Both the position numbers and the translations under genes were made by a program. 52,658 nucleotides of DNA, taken from positions 1-52,658 of the forward strand of contig MVQH01000022.1 of NCBI GenBank assembly GCA_002067755.1, given 5' to 3'. Each line of letters starts with the position of its first letter. Position 1 is the first letter of the stretch. The DNA comes from Methanosaeta sp. PtaB.Bin018. GTDB taxonomy: Archaea > Halobacteriota > Methanosarcinia > Methanotrichales > Methanotrichaceae. The notes beneath the pieces are model-generated. The model did not search any database, was not told where the DNA came from, and saw only the letters and a list, made by a program, of their open reading frames with translations. Shown piece by piece: positions 33,428 to 42,745 of the stretch.

Positions 33428-35623
33428 ATGGGCAAGAGGAAGAAGATTGCAGAACGTGTGACGACTCTGATGGACAAGCCTGAGAGGATCAGGAACATCG
33501 GAATCGTGGCGCATATTGACCACGGTAAGACAACCCTTTCTGATAACTTGCTAGGTGGTGCAGGAATGATCTCCATGGACCTGGCAGGCAAGCAGCTCTT
33601 CATGGACTTCGATCCCCTGGAGCAGGCGCGTGGAATTACCATCGATGCTGCAAATGTGTCCATGGTTCACGAGGTAGATGGCGAGGAGTATTTGATCAAC
33701 ATGATCGACACTCCTGGCCACGTTGACTTTGGAGGCGACGTCACCCGGGCTATGCGAGCCGTGGACGGCGCAGTGGTGGTCGTAGACGCAGTTGAAGGCG
33801 CAATGCCTCAGACTGAGACAGTGCTGAGACAGGCACTGCGTGAAGGCGTGCGCCCGGTGTTGTTCGTCAATAAAGTAGACCGCATGATCAATGAGCTGAA
33901 GGTCGAGAAGAAGGACATGCAAACGCGTTTGCTCAAGGTCATAGCTAATGTCAACCGGCTCATTGAAGGAATGGACCCAGTGAAGTACAAAGCCGGATGG
34001 AAGCTGGATCCGAATAAGGGAAACATCGCCTTCGGCTCTGCCCTCTATAACTGGGCCATCAGCGTGCCCATGCAGAAGAAGACCGGCATTGGCTTTAATG
34101 AGGTCTTCGACTATTGCCATAGCGGAAACATGAAAGAGCTGGCGGAGAAATGTCCTCTATTCAGGGCAGTCAACGATATGGTCGTCAAGTTCCTGCCCAG
34201 CCCAATCGAAGCCCAGAAGGAGAGGGTCAAGGTCATCTGGCATGGCGACTGGAACAGTCCTGTTGGCAAAGCCATGGCAGCCTGCGATCCCAAGGGGCCT
34301 GTGGCTTTCATGATAAACAAGGTGAAGATCGACCCGCACGCAGGTGAGGTCGCCACCGGTCGGCTCTTCTCAGGAACGCTGCGGCGCGGCATGGAGCTGT
34401 ACATATCCGGTGTCAGCAACACAAACCGCATTCAGCAGACTGGGATCGTCATGGGCGCTGAGAGGGTTGAGGTGCCAGAGATCCCTGCCGGAAACATCGC
34501 TGCCGTCACAGGACTTAGGGATGCGATAGTCGGGTCTACTGTGTCATCCATAGAGAACATGACGCCCTTCGAGCAGATCAAGCACGTCTCAGAACCAGTC
34601 ATGGTCGTGGCTGTAGAGGCCAAGAACACGCGCGATCTGCCCAAGGTCGTTGAGGTCTTGAGGCAGATTGCCAAGGAAGATCCGACATTGCAGGTCACCA
34701 TCAATGAGGAGACCGGCGAGCACCTTATGGCAGGGATGGGTGAGCTGCATTTGGATGTGACCATCACGCGGCTGCAGCGCGATCGCGGTGTGGAGCTGAA
34801 GACCTCTCCTCCAATAGTGGTGTACCGTGAATCCATCGCGGGCAGAGCAGGGCCCGTAGAAGGAAAATCGCCCAACCACCACAATAGGTTCTACATCGAG
34901 TTCGAGCCCCTCGAGCAGGGCGTGATCGATGCCCTGAAGGAAGGCAAGATCAGCATGAAGATGGAGGAGCTTGAGCGCAGGAAGATCCTCATCGACAAAG
35001 GCATGGATAAGGAAGAGGCAAGGAATATCGCAGGCTACTATGGAACGAACATACTGCTCAACATGACCAAAGGCATTCAGTACCTCAAGGAGACCATGGA
35101 GCTCATCTTAGAAGGCTTCGAAGAGGCCCTGAGAAATGGTCCCATCGCAAGGGAGCCGGTCCAGGGAGTCAAAGCAAAGCTCGTCGATGTCAAGCTGCAC
35201 GAGGACGCTGTACACCGCGGCCCTGCCCAGGTCATACCTGCAGTGAGGCAGGCGGTTCAGGCAGGCATCCTCATGGCTGACCCAGTACTGCTGGAGCCCT
35301 TCCAGAACGTCTATATACAGGTGCCTCAGGATATGCAAGGAGGAGCCATGTCTGAGATCCAGGGGCGCAGGGGATTTATTCTGAGCACTGAGCTGGAGGG
35401 CGACATGACGACGATAAATGCCAAAATGCCTGTGGCCAGGATGGATAAATTCGCCGATGCCCTGAGGTCCGCCACAGAGGGTCGTGTTCTTTGGTCCTCG
35501 GAGTTCGCAGGGTTCGAGCCGCTGCCTCCAAACCTGCTGCTTGAGACCGTCAGGCAGATCAGGACCAGGAAGGGCTTGAAGCCAGAGATGCCAAAGCCAT
35601 CTGATTACTTGAAGGTTGTCTAG
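33428..35623 (+). CDS. fusA: Translation elongation factor aEF-2
   Basis: A 731-residue GTPase that translocates the ribosome. G1 [15 protein letters not shown] (about residues 25-40), G2/G3 [13 protein letters not shown] and [18 protein letters not shown]4 NKVDRMI. Domain IV carries the diphthamide region [22 protein letters not shown], with the His that is modified in archaea and eukaryotes. Normal archaeal length. Followed by EF-1A after 79 bp, the common archaeal str-type order. Confidence 0.97.
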   Translation: MGKRKKIAERVTTLMDKPERIRNIGIVAHIDHGKTTLSDNLLGGAGMISMDLAGKQLFMDFDPLEQARGITIDAANVSMVHEVDGEEYLINMIDTPGHVDFGGDVTRAMRAVDGAVVVVDAVEGAMPQTETVLRQALREGVRPVLFVNKVDRMINELKVEKKDMQTRLLKVIANVNRLIEGMDPVKYKAGWKLDPNKGNIAFGSALYNWAISVPMQKKTGIGFNEVFDYCHSGNMKELAEKCPLFRAVNDMVVKFLPSPIEAQKERVKVIWHGDWNSPVGKAMAACDPKGPVAFMINKVKIDPHAGEVATGRLFSGTLRRGMELYISGVSNTNRIQQTGIVMGAERVEVPEIPAGNIAAVTGLRDAIVGSTVSSIENMTPFEQIKHVSEPVMVVAVEAKNTRDLPKVVEVLRQIAKEDPTLQVTINEETGEHLMAGMGELHLDVTITRLQRDRGVELKTSPPIVVYRESIAGRAGPVEGKSPNHHNRFYIEFEPLEQGVIDALKEGKISMKMEELERRKILIDKGMDKEEARNIAGYYGTNILLNMTKGIQYLKETMELILEGFEEALRNGPIAREPVQGVKAKLVDVKLHEDAVHRGPAQVIPAVRQAVQAGILMADPVLLEPFQNVYIQVPQDMQGGAMSEIQGRRGFILSTELEGDMTTINAKMPVARMDKFADALRSATEGRVLWSSEFAGFEPLPPNLLLETVRQIRTRKGLKPEMPKPSDYLKVV

Positions 35624-35702
35624 ATTGCAGCCTTCGAAAAGATTAAACACCAAAGCAGAAATACAGAAAAATATGGATAGTGTAAGTTGGAGGAAATAGA
35701 TT

Positions 35703-36977
35703 ATGGCAGAGACCAAGCCACATCTCAATCTAGCATTCATTGGACATGTCGACCACGGGAAGTCGACTACAGTAGGCAGATTGATGTATGAGACGGGTGC
35801 TATAGATGCACACATCATAGAAGAGTACAAGAAAGAAGCTGCAGCCAAGGGAAAGGCTACCTTTGAGTATGCCTGGGTCATGGACAGCCTTAAGGAAGAG
35901 CGCGAGAGGGGCGTGACGATAGACATCGCCCATCATCGCTTCGATACCGCCAAGTTCTACTTCACAGTAGTGGACTGCCCCGGCCACAGGGACTTCGTCA
36001 AGAACATGATCACAGGAGCCAGCCAGGCAGATGCCGCTGTGCTCGTCGTAGCCGTCCCTGACGGCGTCATGGCTCAGACCAAGGAGCATGTCTTCCTGTC
36101 GAGAACTCTGGGCGTCAATCAGCTGATCGTAGCCATGAACAAGATCGATGCCACCACGCCACCCTTCGATGAGAAGAGATTCAATGAGGTGAAAGACGAG
36201 GTAGGCAAGCTCCTGAAGATGGTCGGATACAAGCTCGAAGAGGTACCCTTCGTGCCGGTCTCAGGTCTGATGGGAGACAACCTAGCCAAGCCCAGCGAGC
36301 ACCTGAAGTGGTACAAAGGCCCGACTCTTCTGGATGCGCTGAACAACCTCAAGGTGCCCCAGAAGCCCACAAACCTGCCTTTGCGCGTACCTGTACAGGA
36401 TGTCTACACCATATCTGGCGTAGGCACTGTGCCAGTTGGCCGCGTGGAGACCGGCGTCATGAAGAAGAATGATAAGATCATTTTCCAGCCAGCAAATGTA
36501 TCCGGCGAGGTCAAGTCCATCGAGATGCACCATGAGGAAGTTCCTGAAGCATATCCTGGAGACAACATCGGATGGAATGTGCGCGGCGTCTCAAAGAAGG
36601 ATATTCGTCGCGGCGACGTCTGTGGGCATGTAGAAAAGCCGCCAACCGTAGCCAAGGAGTTCAAGGCCCAGATCGTTGTTCTGCAGCATCCCAGCGCCAT
36701 CTCGGCAGGATACACGCCTGTGTTCCACTGCCACACAGCTCAGATCGCATGCACCCTGACTCAGATTCTGGCCAAGCTGGACCCAAGGTCTGGCGCTGTC
36801 AAGGAGGAGAACCCGGCCTTCATCAAGGCAGGAGACGCTGCCATCATCATGGTTACGCCCTCCAAGCCCATGGTCATTGAGCCGGTAAAGGAGATCCCGC
36901 AGCTTGGCAGGTTCGCTATTCGAGATATGGGCACGACCGTCGCAGCCGGCATGTGCATGAGCGTGGTCCCACGCTAA
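35703..36977 (+). CDS. tuf: Translation elongation factor EF-1A (aEF-1 alpha)
   Basis: Delivers aminoacyl-tRNA to the ribosome. GTP-binding motifs: [14 protein letters not shown] (residues 13-26), [20 protein letters not shown], and [22 protein letters not shown] is the effector region. Domains II and III follow ([26 protein letters not shown]). 424 residues. GGAGG about 9 nt upstream of the ATG marks the start. Co-directional with aEF-2 and S10. Confidence 0.97.
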   Translation: MAETKPHLNLAFIGHVDHGKSTTVGRLMYETGAIDAHIIEEYKKEAAAKGKATFEYAWVMDSLKEERERGVTIDIAHHRFDTAKFYFTVVDCPGHRDFVKNMITGASQADAAVLVVAVPDGVMAQTKEHVFLSRTLGVNQLIVAMNKIDATTPPFDEKRFNEVKDEVGKLLKMVGYKLEEVPFVPVSGLMGDNLAKPSEHLKWYKGPTLLDALNNLKVPQKPTNLPLRVPVQDVYTISGVGTVPVGRVETGVMKKNDKIIFQPANVSGEVKSIEMHHEEVPEAYPGDNIGWNVRGVSKKDIRRGDVCGHVEKPPTVAKEFKAQIVVLQHPSAISAGYTPVFHCHTAQIACTLTQILAKLDPRSGAVKEENPAFIKAGDAAIIMVTPSKPMVIEPVKEIPQLGRFAIRDMGTTVAAGMCMSVVPR

Positions 36978-36995
36978 ATTTTTTGGTGTTAAAAC

Positions 36996-37304
36996 ATGCA
37001 GAAGGCAAGGATCAGACTCTCTGGCACCAATCCTCTGATGCTGGACGACATTTGCAACCAGGTCAAGGGGATTGCCCAGAGGACTGGAGTGCACATGGCA
37101 GGACCAATTCCACTGCCAACGAAGAAGATGGTGGTTCCCTGCAGGAAGAGTCCTGATGGCGAGGGAACTGCTACCTGGGATCACTGGGAGATGAGGGTCC
37201 ACAAGCGGCTGATCGATCTTGATGCAGACGAGCGCGCTTTGCGCCAACTCATGCGCATCCAGGTCCCGAAGAACGTGAACATCGAAATCGTGCTGGAAAG
37301 CTAA
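36996..37304 (+). CDS. rpsJ: Small ribosomal subunit protein S10 (uS10)
   Basis: A 102-residue ribosomal protein: [61 protein letters not shown] and [19 protein letters not shown] are characteristic of archaeal S10. It lies 18 bp after EF-1A and is probably in the same transcript. A weak 5-bp hairpin (37334-37348) follows. Confidence 0.96.
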   Translation: MQKARIRLSGTNPLMLDDICNQVKGIAQRTGVHMAGPIPLPTKKMVVPCRKSPDGEGTATWDHWEMRVHKRLIDLDADERALRQLMRIQVPKNVNIEIVLES

Positions 37305-37370
37305 AATCCAAGGTAGGACGAAATCAGGGCTAAATCCCTCCAGGGGATACAGCCCGTACCTTATGATTTT

Positions 37371-37444
37371 GGACTCGTAGTATAGTCTGGATAGAATAGA
37401 GGCCTCCGGAGCCTCGGACCCGGGTTCGAATCCCGGCGGGTCCG
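37371..37444 (+). tRNA. tRNA-Arg (CCG)
   Basis: A 74-nt cloverleaf: acceptor GGACTCG/CGGGTCC (37371-37377 with 37437-37443, one G-T pair), anticodon stem GAGGC/GCCTC with loop CTCCGGA and anticodon CCG at 37406-37408, T arm CCGGG-TTCGAAT-CCCGG, discriminator G at 37444, no encoded CCA. It reads CGG codons. No good TATA at the right distance, so it may be processed from the S10 transcript. Confidence 0.9.
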
Positions 37445-37546
37445 CTGCTATTCTTTTTCTCAACCCATGGATTCTTCTTAAACTAGATCTACATGATAAA
37501 TAGGTATTAATACTTTGATCGCATAAATTTAGCTGGAGGTGTTAGT

Positions 37547-37813
37547 ATTAAGGCTGCGATAATGCTGCCCCTTCTTGTCATTGGGTTGCTCTTTGCAGTG
37601 GGCGCTGCACAGCCCACGGGACATGGAGGTTCAGAATCTGGGGAGTTTACGCACAAATCGCTGATGTATTATGACTGGCTCTCTCCGTGGTACTCTTACT
37701 ACCATTCATACCATTATTATCCAAGATATTACTACCCATACTACTACCCATACAGCTACTATTACTCTTATTACTGGTATCCAAGGTACTACTACAGATA
37801 CTGGTACTGGTGA
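37547..37813 (+). CDS. Tiny secreted tyrosine-rich protein
   Basis: The precursor has a signal peptide (MLPLLVIGLLFAVGAA, cleavage near AAQ), a short polar linker, and a C-terminal 48-residue domain with 26 Tyr, 5 Trp and 2 His, in steps like YYYPYYYPYSYYY and ending in Trp. No known family recognised. A perfect ribosome site GGAGGT (37535-37540) sits 6 nt before an ATT at 37547, which adds (M)KAAI to the signal peptide; the first ATG, at 37562, is 21 nt from that site. I therefore favour ATT initiation. TATA-like GATAAATAG is near 37495-37503. A structural or aromatic, possibly cross-linked or redox-active, surface role is speculation. Confidence 0.7.
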   Translation: MKAAIMLPLLVIGLLFAVGAAQPTGHGGSESGEFTHKSLMYYDWLSPWYSYYHSYHYYPRYYYPYYYPYSYYYSYYWYPRYYYRYWYW

Positions 37814-37916
37814 GTCCTTCACTTTGTTGTAGTTATTATTTTATTCTTCTTTTTTTGTATGGCCGCCTTTCAAAAGATGCCTTTATGAACAGGTTGATCG
37901 TTTGGATTGGCTTGCA

Positions 37917-39296
37917 ATGAACGATAAACAACTAGTGCTCGTCATCATCTGCATGACCTCTTTCATTACACCATTTTTGGGCTCGTCAGTCAACGTTGCC
38001 CTTCCCTCAATCAATGCCGATTTTGCTGTGCCAGACGAGGTGCTGCTGGGATGGGTGGTCACGGGCTTTCTGCTCTCCGCAGCCGTCTTCGTTGTGCCCT
38101 TTGGCCGGATAGCAGATACATTTGGCAGGAAAAAGATATTTGTCATGGGCTTGTCGATCATAGTCGTATCCTCCTTTTTTTGTAGCATATCCACATCAGT
38201 CCAAATGCTGATAGCCTCTCGCGTGGTCGAGGGTTTTGGAAGCGCAATGATCTTTGGCACTGGAATTGCCATTCTCACCCAAACATTCCCTGCCAAAGAG
38301 CGGGGCCAGGTTCTTGGCATCAATGTTGCGATCGTATACCTCGGATCATCGATCGGCCCTTTCCTTGGTGGGATCATCACGCAGCACTCTGGATGGAGGG
38401 TCATTTATGCTGCAATTATGATTTATGCATTGCTTGCGGCGTTGCTTGCGCAAAGGAGTCTCAAGGAAGAGTGGCGGTGCGAGGACGCGGGGCACTTCGA
38501 TATTGCAGGCACAGCTCTCTACGGCATGATGCTCTTCGCGCTCATCTTTGGGCTCTCTCTGATTCCTGATATGGCCGGGACGTATCTGCTGGTGTTAGCA
38601 GCCCTGATGATGGTCGCATTCCTGCGAATTGAATTGAGATCGAAAAACCCCGTCGTGAAAATCAGCGTCTTTCGCAATAACTATGTGTTTTTGTTCTCGA
38701 ACCTGGCCGCGCTTATCAACTACAGCGCAACATTTGGCGTTGGATTCCTTCTGAGCCTCTACTTGCAGTACATGAAAGGATATGACCCGCAGACCGCGGG
38801 GCTGGTCCTCGTCGCCCAGCCCATCGTCCAGGCAGCCTTCTCTCCGCTAGCCGGGAGGCTGTCCGACAGGGTGGAGCCGAGAGTTGTCGCCTCTGCCGGA
38901 ATGGGGTTGTGCGCTATGGGCCTGGCGCAATTTGCCTTCTTGGCACCAGAAACCTCGCTTGAAAGCATCTTAGCCGGCCTGGTATTCCTCGGACTTGGAT
39001 TTGCCCTCTTCTCCTCGCCCAATACCAACGCCATCATGAGCTCTGTGGATCTGTGCGACTACGGAATGGCCTCGGGAATGGTCAGCACCATGAGGCTCAT
39101 CGGTCAGATGATGAGCCTGGGCATCGTCATGCTCACGTTCTCTGTGATCATGGGGCATGTTGAGATCGCGCCCGAGCAGCTTGACGAGCTCATGGTCAGC
39201 ATAAAAGTGGCCTTTGGCATCTTCGCAGGGCTGTGCATCATGGGCACCTTATTCTCCCTGGCAAGGGGAAATTTGCACAGAGAGGCTGCTCAATAG
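37917..39296 (+). CDS. MFS drug/metabolite exporter (DHA2, 14-TM type)
   Basis: A multi-pass transporter: SFITPFLGSSVNVALPSINADF in the first helix region, VLLGWVVTGFLLSAAVFVVPFGRIADTFGRKKIF with the MFS loop 2-3 motif, RVVEGFGSAMIFGTGIAILTQTFP (motif B), GPFLGGIITQHSGWRVIY (motif C). Proton-driven export is the family role; the substrate is unknown. The ATG at 37917 is preferred to an in-frame TTG at 37902. Not obviously coupled to its neighbours. Confidence 0.9.
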   Translation: MNDKQLVLVIICMTSFITPFLGSSVNVALPSINADFAVPDEVLLGWVVTGFLLSAAVFVVPFGRIADTFGRKKIFVMGLSIIVVSSFFCSISTSVQMLIASRVVEGFGSAMIFGTGIAILTQTFPAKERGQVLGINVAIVYLGSSIGPFLGGIITQHSGWRVIYAAIMIYALLAALLAQRSLKEEWRCEDAGHFDIAGTALYGMMLFALIFGLSLIPDMAGTYLLVLAALMMVAFLRIELRSKNPVVKISVFRNNYVFLFSNLAALINYSATFGVGFLLSLYLQYMKGYDPQTAGLVLVAQPIVQAAFSPLAGRLSDRVEPRVVASAGMGLCAMGLAQFAFLAPETSLESILAGLVFLGLGFALFSSPNTNAIMSSVDLCDYGMASGMVSTMRLIGQMMSLGIVMLTFSVIMGHVEIAPEQLDELMVSIKVAFGIFAGLCIMGTLFSLARGNLHREAAQ

Positions 39297-39308
39297 CTCG
39301 ATCTCTGT

Positions 39309-40529
39309 CTACTCCGCCCTGAGCGCCTCGATGGGATCGAGCTTTGCAGCCCTGTTTGCGGGATAGACGCCTGCGATGGTTGTGGTCAGCACTCCGAATA
39401 AGAGCCCCAGCAGAATGGACGACGGCGTTATGGCTGAAGGCAGCCCAGCCAGCGTTCCAATGGCAAAGGAGACGATAATGCCAATGACGATTCCGATGAT
39501 GCTGCTCACAGCGCCCAGCACACCAGCTTCGAGCAGATACTGCATCCTGATGTCTCGCATGGTTGCGCCGAGGGCTTTCATGACGCCTATCTCTTTGATG
39601 CGCTCCTTCACAGTCAGCATCATGACATTGGCGATTCCAATTCCTCCCACAACGAGCGATATCGCCCCGATTCCAGCCAGAGCGTACTTGATCATGGAAA
39701 GAACGCTCAGGAGCGATGAGAGCATGTCTCGTGCCGTTGTGGCATCGTATGCCTCATCCTTGTGGTACCTCTTGAGATCGTTCTTGATCTTTTCGATTAT
39801 GCTGTCCACCTGCTCAGGATCCTCGACAGTTACCTGGAAAGATCCATAATAGTAGTTTTCGTCGCCCAGCAGCTCTTTCATCGCCTTGTGGGTGATGTAC
39901 ATCATATTGTTCTGGTTGTTCATTCCTCTGTCAGACGACTGCTCCTCTTTTTCCAGCACACCCACAACTGTGAAGTCCATGTATCTGCTGGTCTTGTAGT
40001 ACAACCGAATCTTGTTTCCAGGAGTGATCTTCATCCTGAAAAGCTCCTGAGATACGCCCTCACCGATGACGATGGATTTGTAGTCCGATGATGTTAGAAA
40101 CCTGCCCTGAGCCACCTTCTCCTTGATGTCAGCCTCTTTGTCAGGGTCCACGCCTGTGAGGCTGGCCGAGGCATTTGTATTGCGAAAGGCCACCACTACG
40201 CTGGCAGATGTCTCTGGTGCCACATTTTTTACCCCCACGACGTTCTCCAGCACCTTCGTATCCTTGTCAGTGAACTTCGCAGGCTCGGCGGGATTTTTGC
40301 TCGCCTGGCCCGGTCCCCCAAAATGGGCGCTCCCCGGCATCACGCGAATCACATCAAGGTCAAGGGTGCTGAACTGAGAGGAGACGCCGGAGTAAAGCCC
40401 CTCGCCCACGGACATCATCACCACAATCGCCATGACGCCGATGATTATTCCCAGGGAGGACATGAGCGTCTTGAATCGGTCTGCTTTGAAGCCTACGGCA
40501 ATGAACTCCAGCATATCGGATAATCTCAT
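39309..40529 (-). CDS. ABC exporter permease (MacB/FtsX type)
   Basis: A 406-residue permease with one N-terminal transmembrane helix (LGIIIGVMAIVVMMSV), a ~220-residue extracytoplasmic MacB_PCD-like domain, and three C-terminal helices of the FtsX domain (LAGIGAISLVVGGIGIANVMMLTVKERIKEIGVMKALGA; GAVSSIIGIVIGIIVSFAIG; LLGLLFGVLTTTIAGVYPANRAAKLDPIEALRAE). It partners with the ATPase at 41441-42109. GGAGG lies 7 nt before the ATG. Likely exports or flips a lipid-associated substrate or peptide. Confidence 0.92.
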   Translation of the reverse strand: MRLSDMLEFIAVGFKADRFKTLMSSLGIIIGVMAIVVMMSVGEGLYSGVSSQFSTLDLDVIRVMPGSAHFGGPGQASKNPAEPAKFTDKDTKVLENVVGVKNVAPETSASVVVAFRNTNASASLTGVDPDKEADIKEKVAQGRFLTSSDYKSIVIGEGVSQELFRMKITPGNKIRLYYKTSRYMDFTVVGVLEKEEQSSDRGMNNQNNMMYITHKAMKELLGDENYYYGSFQVTVEDPEQVDSIIEKIKNDLKRYHKDEAYDATTARDMLSSLLSVLSMIKYALAGIGAISLVVGGIGIANVMMLTVKERIKEIGVMKALGATMRDIRMQYLLEAGVLGAVSSIIGIVIGIIVSFAIGTLAGLPSAITPSSILLGLLFGVLTTTIAGVYPANRAAKLDPIEALRAE

Positions 40530-40546
40530 CTGCAGCCTCCGGCCTT

Positions 40547-41440
40547 CTATCGAGATCCGTTCTTTGGCCTGAATGGAAGCTTGTTCTTACGATACAAGTA
40601 CACCCCAGCAGCCATAATGACCAGGATCAGGATTCCTGCTGGCTGAAGGAGGTTGTTCTGCTTCGTATTGTCCAGCGGCGGAGTATAGCTGGTGACATAT
40701 GGCTCGGACTGGTGCCATGTGTCTCCATTCTTGAACTTAGCAACAAAGCTGATGTTATTGTCTCCTTTGAGCGGCTTTGAGCGGTCAGCAGCCTCCAGGC
40801 TGAAGCTGATGGTGAAGACCTCGTCCGGATCCATGGTTCCGATATAGTATTCGTCAGGCGAGAATTTTATCCCCTTCGCCGAGGGGATGATGGTCACAGC
40901 GTTGAGCGTATTCTCACGTGGATTGGCCACATTGAGGTTGAAGCTCTGCTTGGTGGCCGAGGATTCAGCACGGGCCATGTTCACTGTTGCTGAATCGACC
41001 TTGATGGGAATATCGCGGTTGATGGTGATCATGTCATAGCCGCCCTGTACCTGGAAGTTCAAAAGATAGGTCCCGCTGGTGATGTTCTCTGAGGCTTTGA
41101 TCTTATAGTATGCAGTAATCTTGTCATTGGGGCCGATCATACCGAGGTTGTTATAATCTGCTGTGAGCACTTTCAAGTACTGTGTGCCTTTTAGCACCGT
41201 CTTATTGATGGGTGTGGACAGCAGGGAGCTTTGTGCTGTGCTTCCCGAGCCCGAATCCTTGCCAGCGCCATAGGACGCAGCTCCGTTTTGCATCTCGATG
41301 GCCAGTAAGGCCTCATCGCCGGGCATCAGCACTGCGGGCGTGGTCGTACATTGGATATTCACGGGCATGTGATACTCGTAAGCGACTGCCGAGCCCGTTA
41401 TCAGCAGGAGCAATAAGAAAATTTTCAAATATTTGATCAT
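40547..41440 (-). CDS. Membrane-anchored secreted protein of the ABC exporter operon
   Basis: A 297-residue protein with a signal peptide (IFLLLLLITGSAVAYEY), an Ig/NEW3-like beta-rich ectodomain seen in archaeal COG1361-type surface proteins (PVNIQCTTTPAVLMPGDEALLAIEMQN; NVANPRENTLNAVTIIPSAKGI; VFTISFSLEAAD), and a C-terminal transmembrane helix (LLQPAGILILVIMAAGVYLYR) with a basic tail. Its ATG directly follows the ATPase TAA, and the permease follows, so it is probably an accessory (adaptor-like) subunit. Confidence 0.8.
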   Translation of the reverse strand: MIKYLKIFLLLLLITGSAVAYEYHMPVNIQCTTTPAVLMPGDEALLAIEMQNGAASYGAGKDSGSGSTAQSSLLSTPINKTVLKGTQYLKVLTADYNNLGMIGPNDKITAYYKIKASENITSGTYLLNFQVQGGYDMITINRDIPIKVDSATVNMARAESSATKQSFNLNVANPRENTLNAVTIIPSAKGIKFSPDEYYIGTMDPDEVFTISFSLEAADRSKPLKGDNNISFVAKFKNGDTWHQSEPYVTSYTPPLDNTKQNNLLQPAGILILVIMAAGVYLYRKNKLPFRPKNGSR

Positions 41441-42109
41441 TTATGCGTTCTCCAGAATTCGTCCATCTCTGAGCCTTATGACGCGACTGCAGTTCTCAGT
41501 TATCTCGGGATTGTGGGTGACCATGATGATGGTCCTGCCATCTTTATTCAGGCGGGTCAAAATATTCATGACCTCATTGCTGTTCTTCAGATCCAGGTTG
41601 CCTGTGGGCTCATCGGCGATTATGATCTTGGGGTCGTTGGCCAGAGCCCTTGCGATTGCCACCCTCTGACGCTCTCCTCCAGAGATGTTCAGAGGACTGA
41701 AATTCATGCGGTGAGCGACGTTTACAGCTTCGAGGAGCTTTAGGGCACGAGCTTTGCGCTCCTCATGCGGAACATCCGATAGCATCATTGGAACCTCCAC
41801 ATTCCTCTGGACAGAAATGCGGCCGATGAGGTTGAACGTCTGAAATATGAACCCCAGCTCCTCGCGCCTTATGCGAGCCAGTTCGTCATCTGTAGTCTGG
41901 CTTATGTCCTGGTCCAGTAGCAGGAACTGGCCACCTGTAGGTCGGTCCAGGCAGCCAACTATGTTCATGAGCGTAGACTTGCCGCTACCCGACGGGCCCA
42001 TGAGCGCAATAAACTCGCCCGCTTCTATCTCCAGGTTTATGCCCTTTAAAACGGGATATTCAGCATCACCAATGCGGTAGGCCTTCTGGATATCCCTCAA
42101 TTCGATCAC
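41441..42109 (-). CDS. ABC exporter ATP-binding protein (MacB/LolD type)
   Basis: A 222-residue ATPase: Walker A GPSGSGKSTLMNIVG (about residues 37-51), Q loop FIFQTFNLIGRISV, signature NISGGERQRVAIARAL, Walker B KIIIADEPTGNLD, H loop MVTHNPE. The GNLD and LTRLN features place it in the MacB/LolD/SalX group. GTG start (42107-42109). Stop codon abuts the next ATG, showing tight coupling. Confidence 0.95.
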   Translation of the reverse strand: MIELRDIQKAYRIGDAEYPVLKGINLEIEAGEFIALMGPSGSGKSTLMNIVGCLDRPTGGQFLLLDQDISQTTDDELARIRREELGFIFQTFNLIGRISVQRNVEVPMMLSDVPHEERKARALKLLEAVNVAHRMNFSPLNISGGERQRVAIARALANDPKIIIADEPTGNLDLKNSNEVMNILTRLNKDGRTIIMVTHNPEITENCSRVIRLRDGRILENA

Positions 42110-42124
42110 ATTTGTAATGCACGC

Positions 42125-42289
42125 TCACCTTCTTTTGGTGCTGTTTTTCTTTGCTGGCTTTTTGAGAATTATGGTCCCATCTCCAAGCTGATCTACCGCT
42201 AACATATCTCCTTCATTTAGATCCAGCTTGTGTCTCAGTCCCATTGGAAGCAGAACTTTGCCATCTGTGTCGATTTCAGTGATCTTCAT
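42125..42289 (-). CDS. AbrB/SpoVT-type small DNA-binding protein
   Basis: A 54-residue protein read on the minus strand: MKITEIDTDGKVLLPMGLRH, then KLDLNEGDMLAVDQLGDGTI and ILKKPAKKNSTKRR. This is the swapped-hairpin AbrB fold (pattern DxxGKVxLPxxLRxKLxLxxGDxL). GAGGTTG lies about 11 nt before the ATG. It is encoded between the small gene at 42302 and the exporter ATPase, so it is a good candidate regulator of the operon. Confidence 0.85.
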   Translation of the reverse strand: MKITEIDTDGKVLLPMGLRHKLDLNEGDMLAVDQLGDGTIILKKPAKKNSTKRR

Positions 42290-42301
42290 CTCTTCCCAAC
42301 C

Positions 42302-42526
42302 TCAGGATTCAGACGTTGAGACCACTGCATCTTCTTCTTGCTGTTTCCTCCAGATCCTCAATCCATGATGGTTTGTGGTAAGGGTGAATCCCAGCCTTTT
42401 CAGTTCTGATCTGGCTTCCTGGGGGCTCAGCCCGCAGGCTTGAGCAACGCGCTTCAGTTCTCCGCGATCGAGAATCTGGCCCCTCAAACATGGTTTATGC
42501 TTCATGTATTCTTGGATAGCTTTCAT
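42302..42526 (-). CDS. Small helix-turn-helix-like protein
   Basis: A 74-residue protein (MKAIQEYMKHKPCLRGQILD, GELKRVAQACGLSPQEARSE, LKRLGFTLTTNHHGLRIWRK) in which ELKRVAQACGLSPQEARSELKRLG looks like a winged-helix recognition unit. I set the start at ATG 42526, after GGGGTC; an upstream frame to 42634 runs into the promoter. First gene of the exporter operon, behind the shared GAACGAT/CGAACGAAC promoter element; probably a regulator. Confidence 0.65.
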   Translation of the reverse strand: MKAIQEYMKHKPCLRGQILDRGELKRVAQACGLSPQEARSELKRLGFTLTTNHHGLRIWRKQQEEDAVVSTSES

Positions 42527-42585
42527 GGTCTGACCCCTAAAACCTGATGTCTCTGGGCAAAACCAGATAGGGCGTGCAGTGCATG

Positions 42586-42616
42586 GAACGATATATAAAA
42601 ACTGAACCGAACGAAC
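42586..42616 (-). promoter_or_regulatory. Promoter with two-part operator-like element (exporter operon)
   Basis: On the plus strand GAACGAT (42586-42592), a 15-nt spacer holding the TATA box (minus strand TTTTTATAT), then CGAACGAAC (42608-42616). The same two parts with the same 15-nt spacer occur at 44074-44104. It lies 60-90 nt upstream of ATG 42526. Confidence 0.7.
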
Positions 42617-42745
42617 GAGATTTTTTATGGGCATGAACGATCTGCAAAATACATTAAAACAGTTCTGTTTGGATTATAAAGCCCAAAGATAGTTCTATTT
42701 GCGTTTTCAACCTTATGTAATCGATTCATGGATGCGCAATTGCCA

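Noticed and set aside
35108-35926. A 272-residue minus-strand frame across the aEF-2/EF-1A junction
   Set aside because: It is antisense to two strongly conserved elongation factor genes and crosses their intergenic promoter; composition reflects codon bias of the sense genes.
36591-37463. A 290-residue minus-strand frame over EF-1A, S10 and the tRNA
   Set aside because: It spans a tRNA gene and two conserved genes in antisense; an artefact of codon bias.
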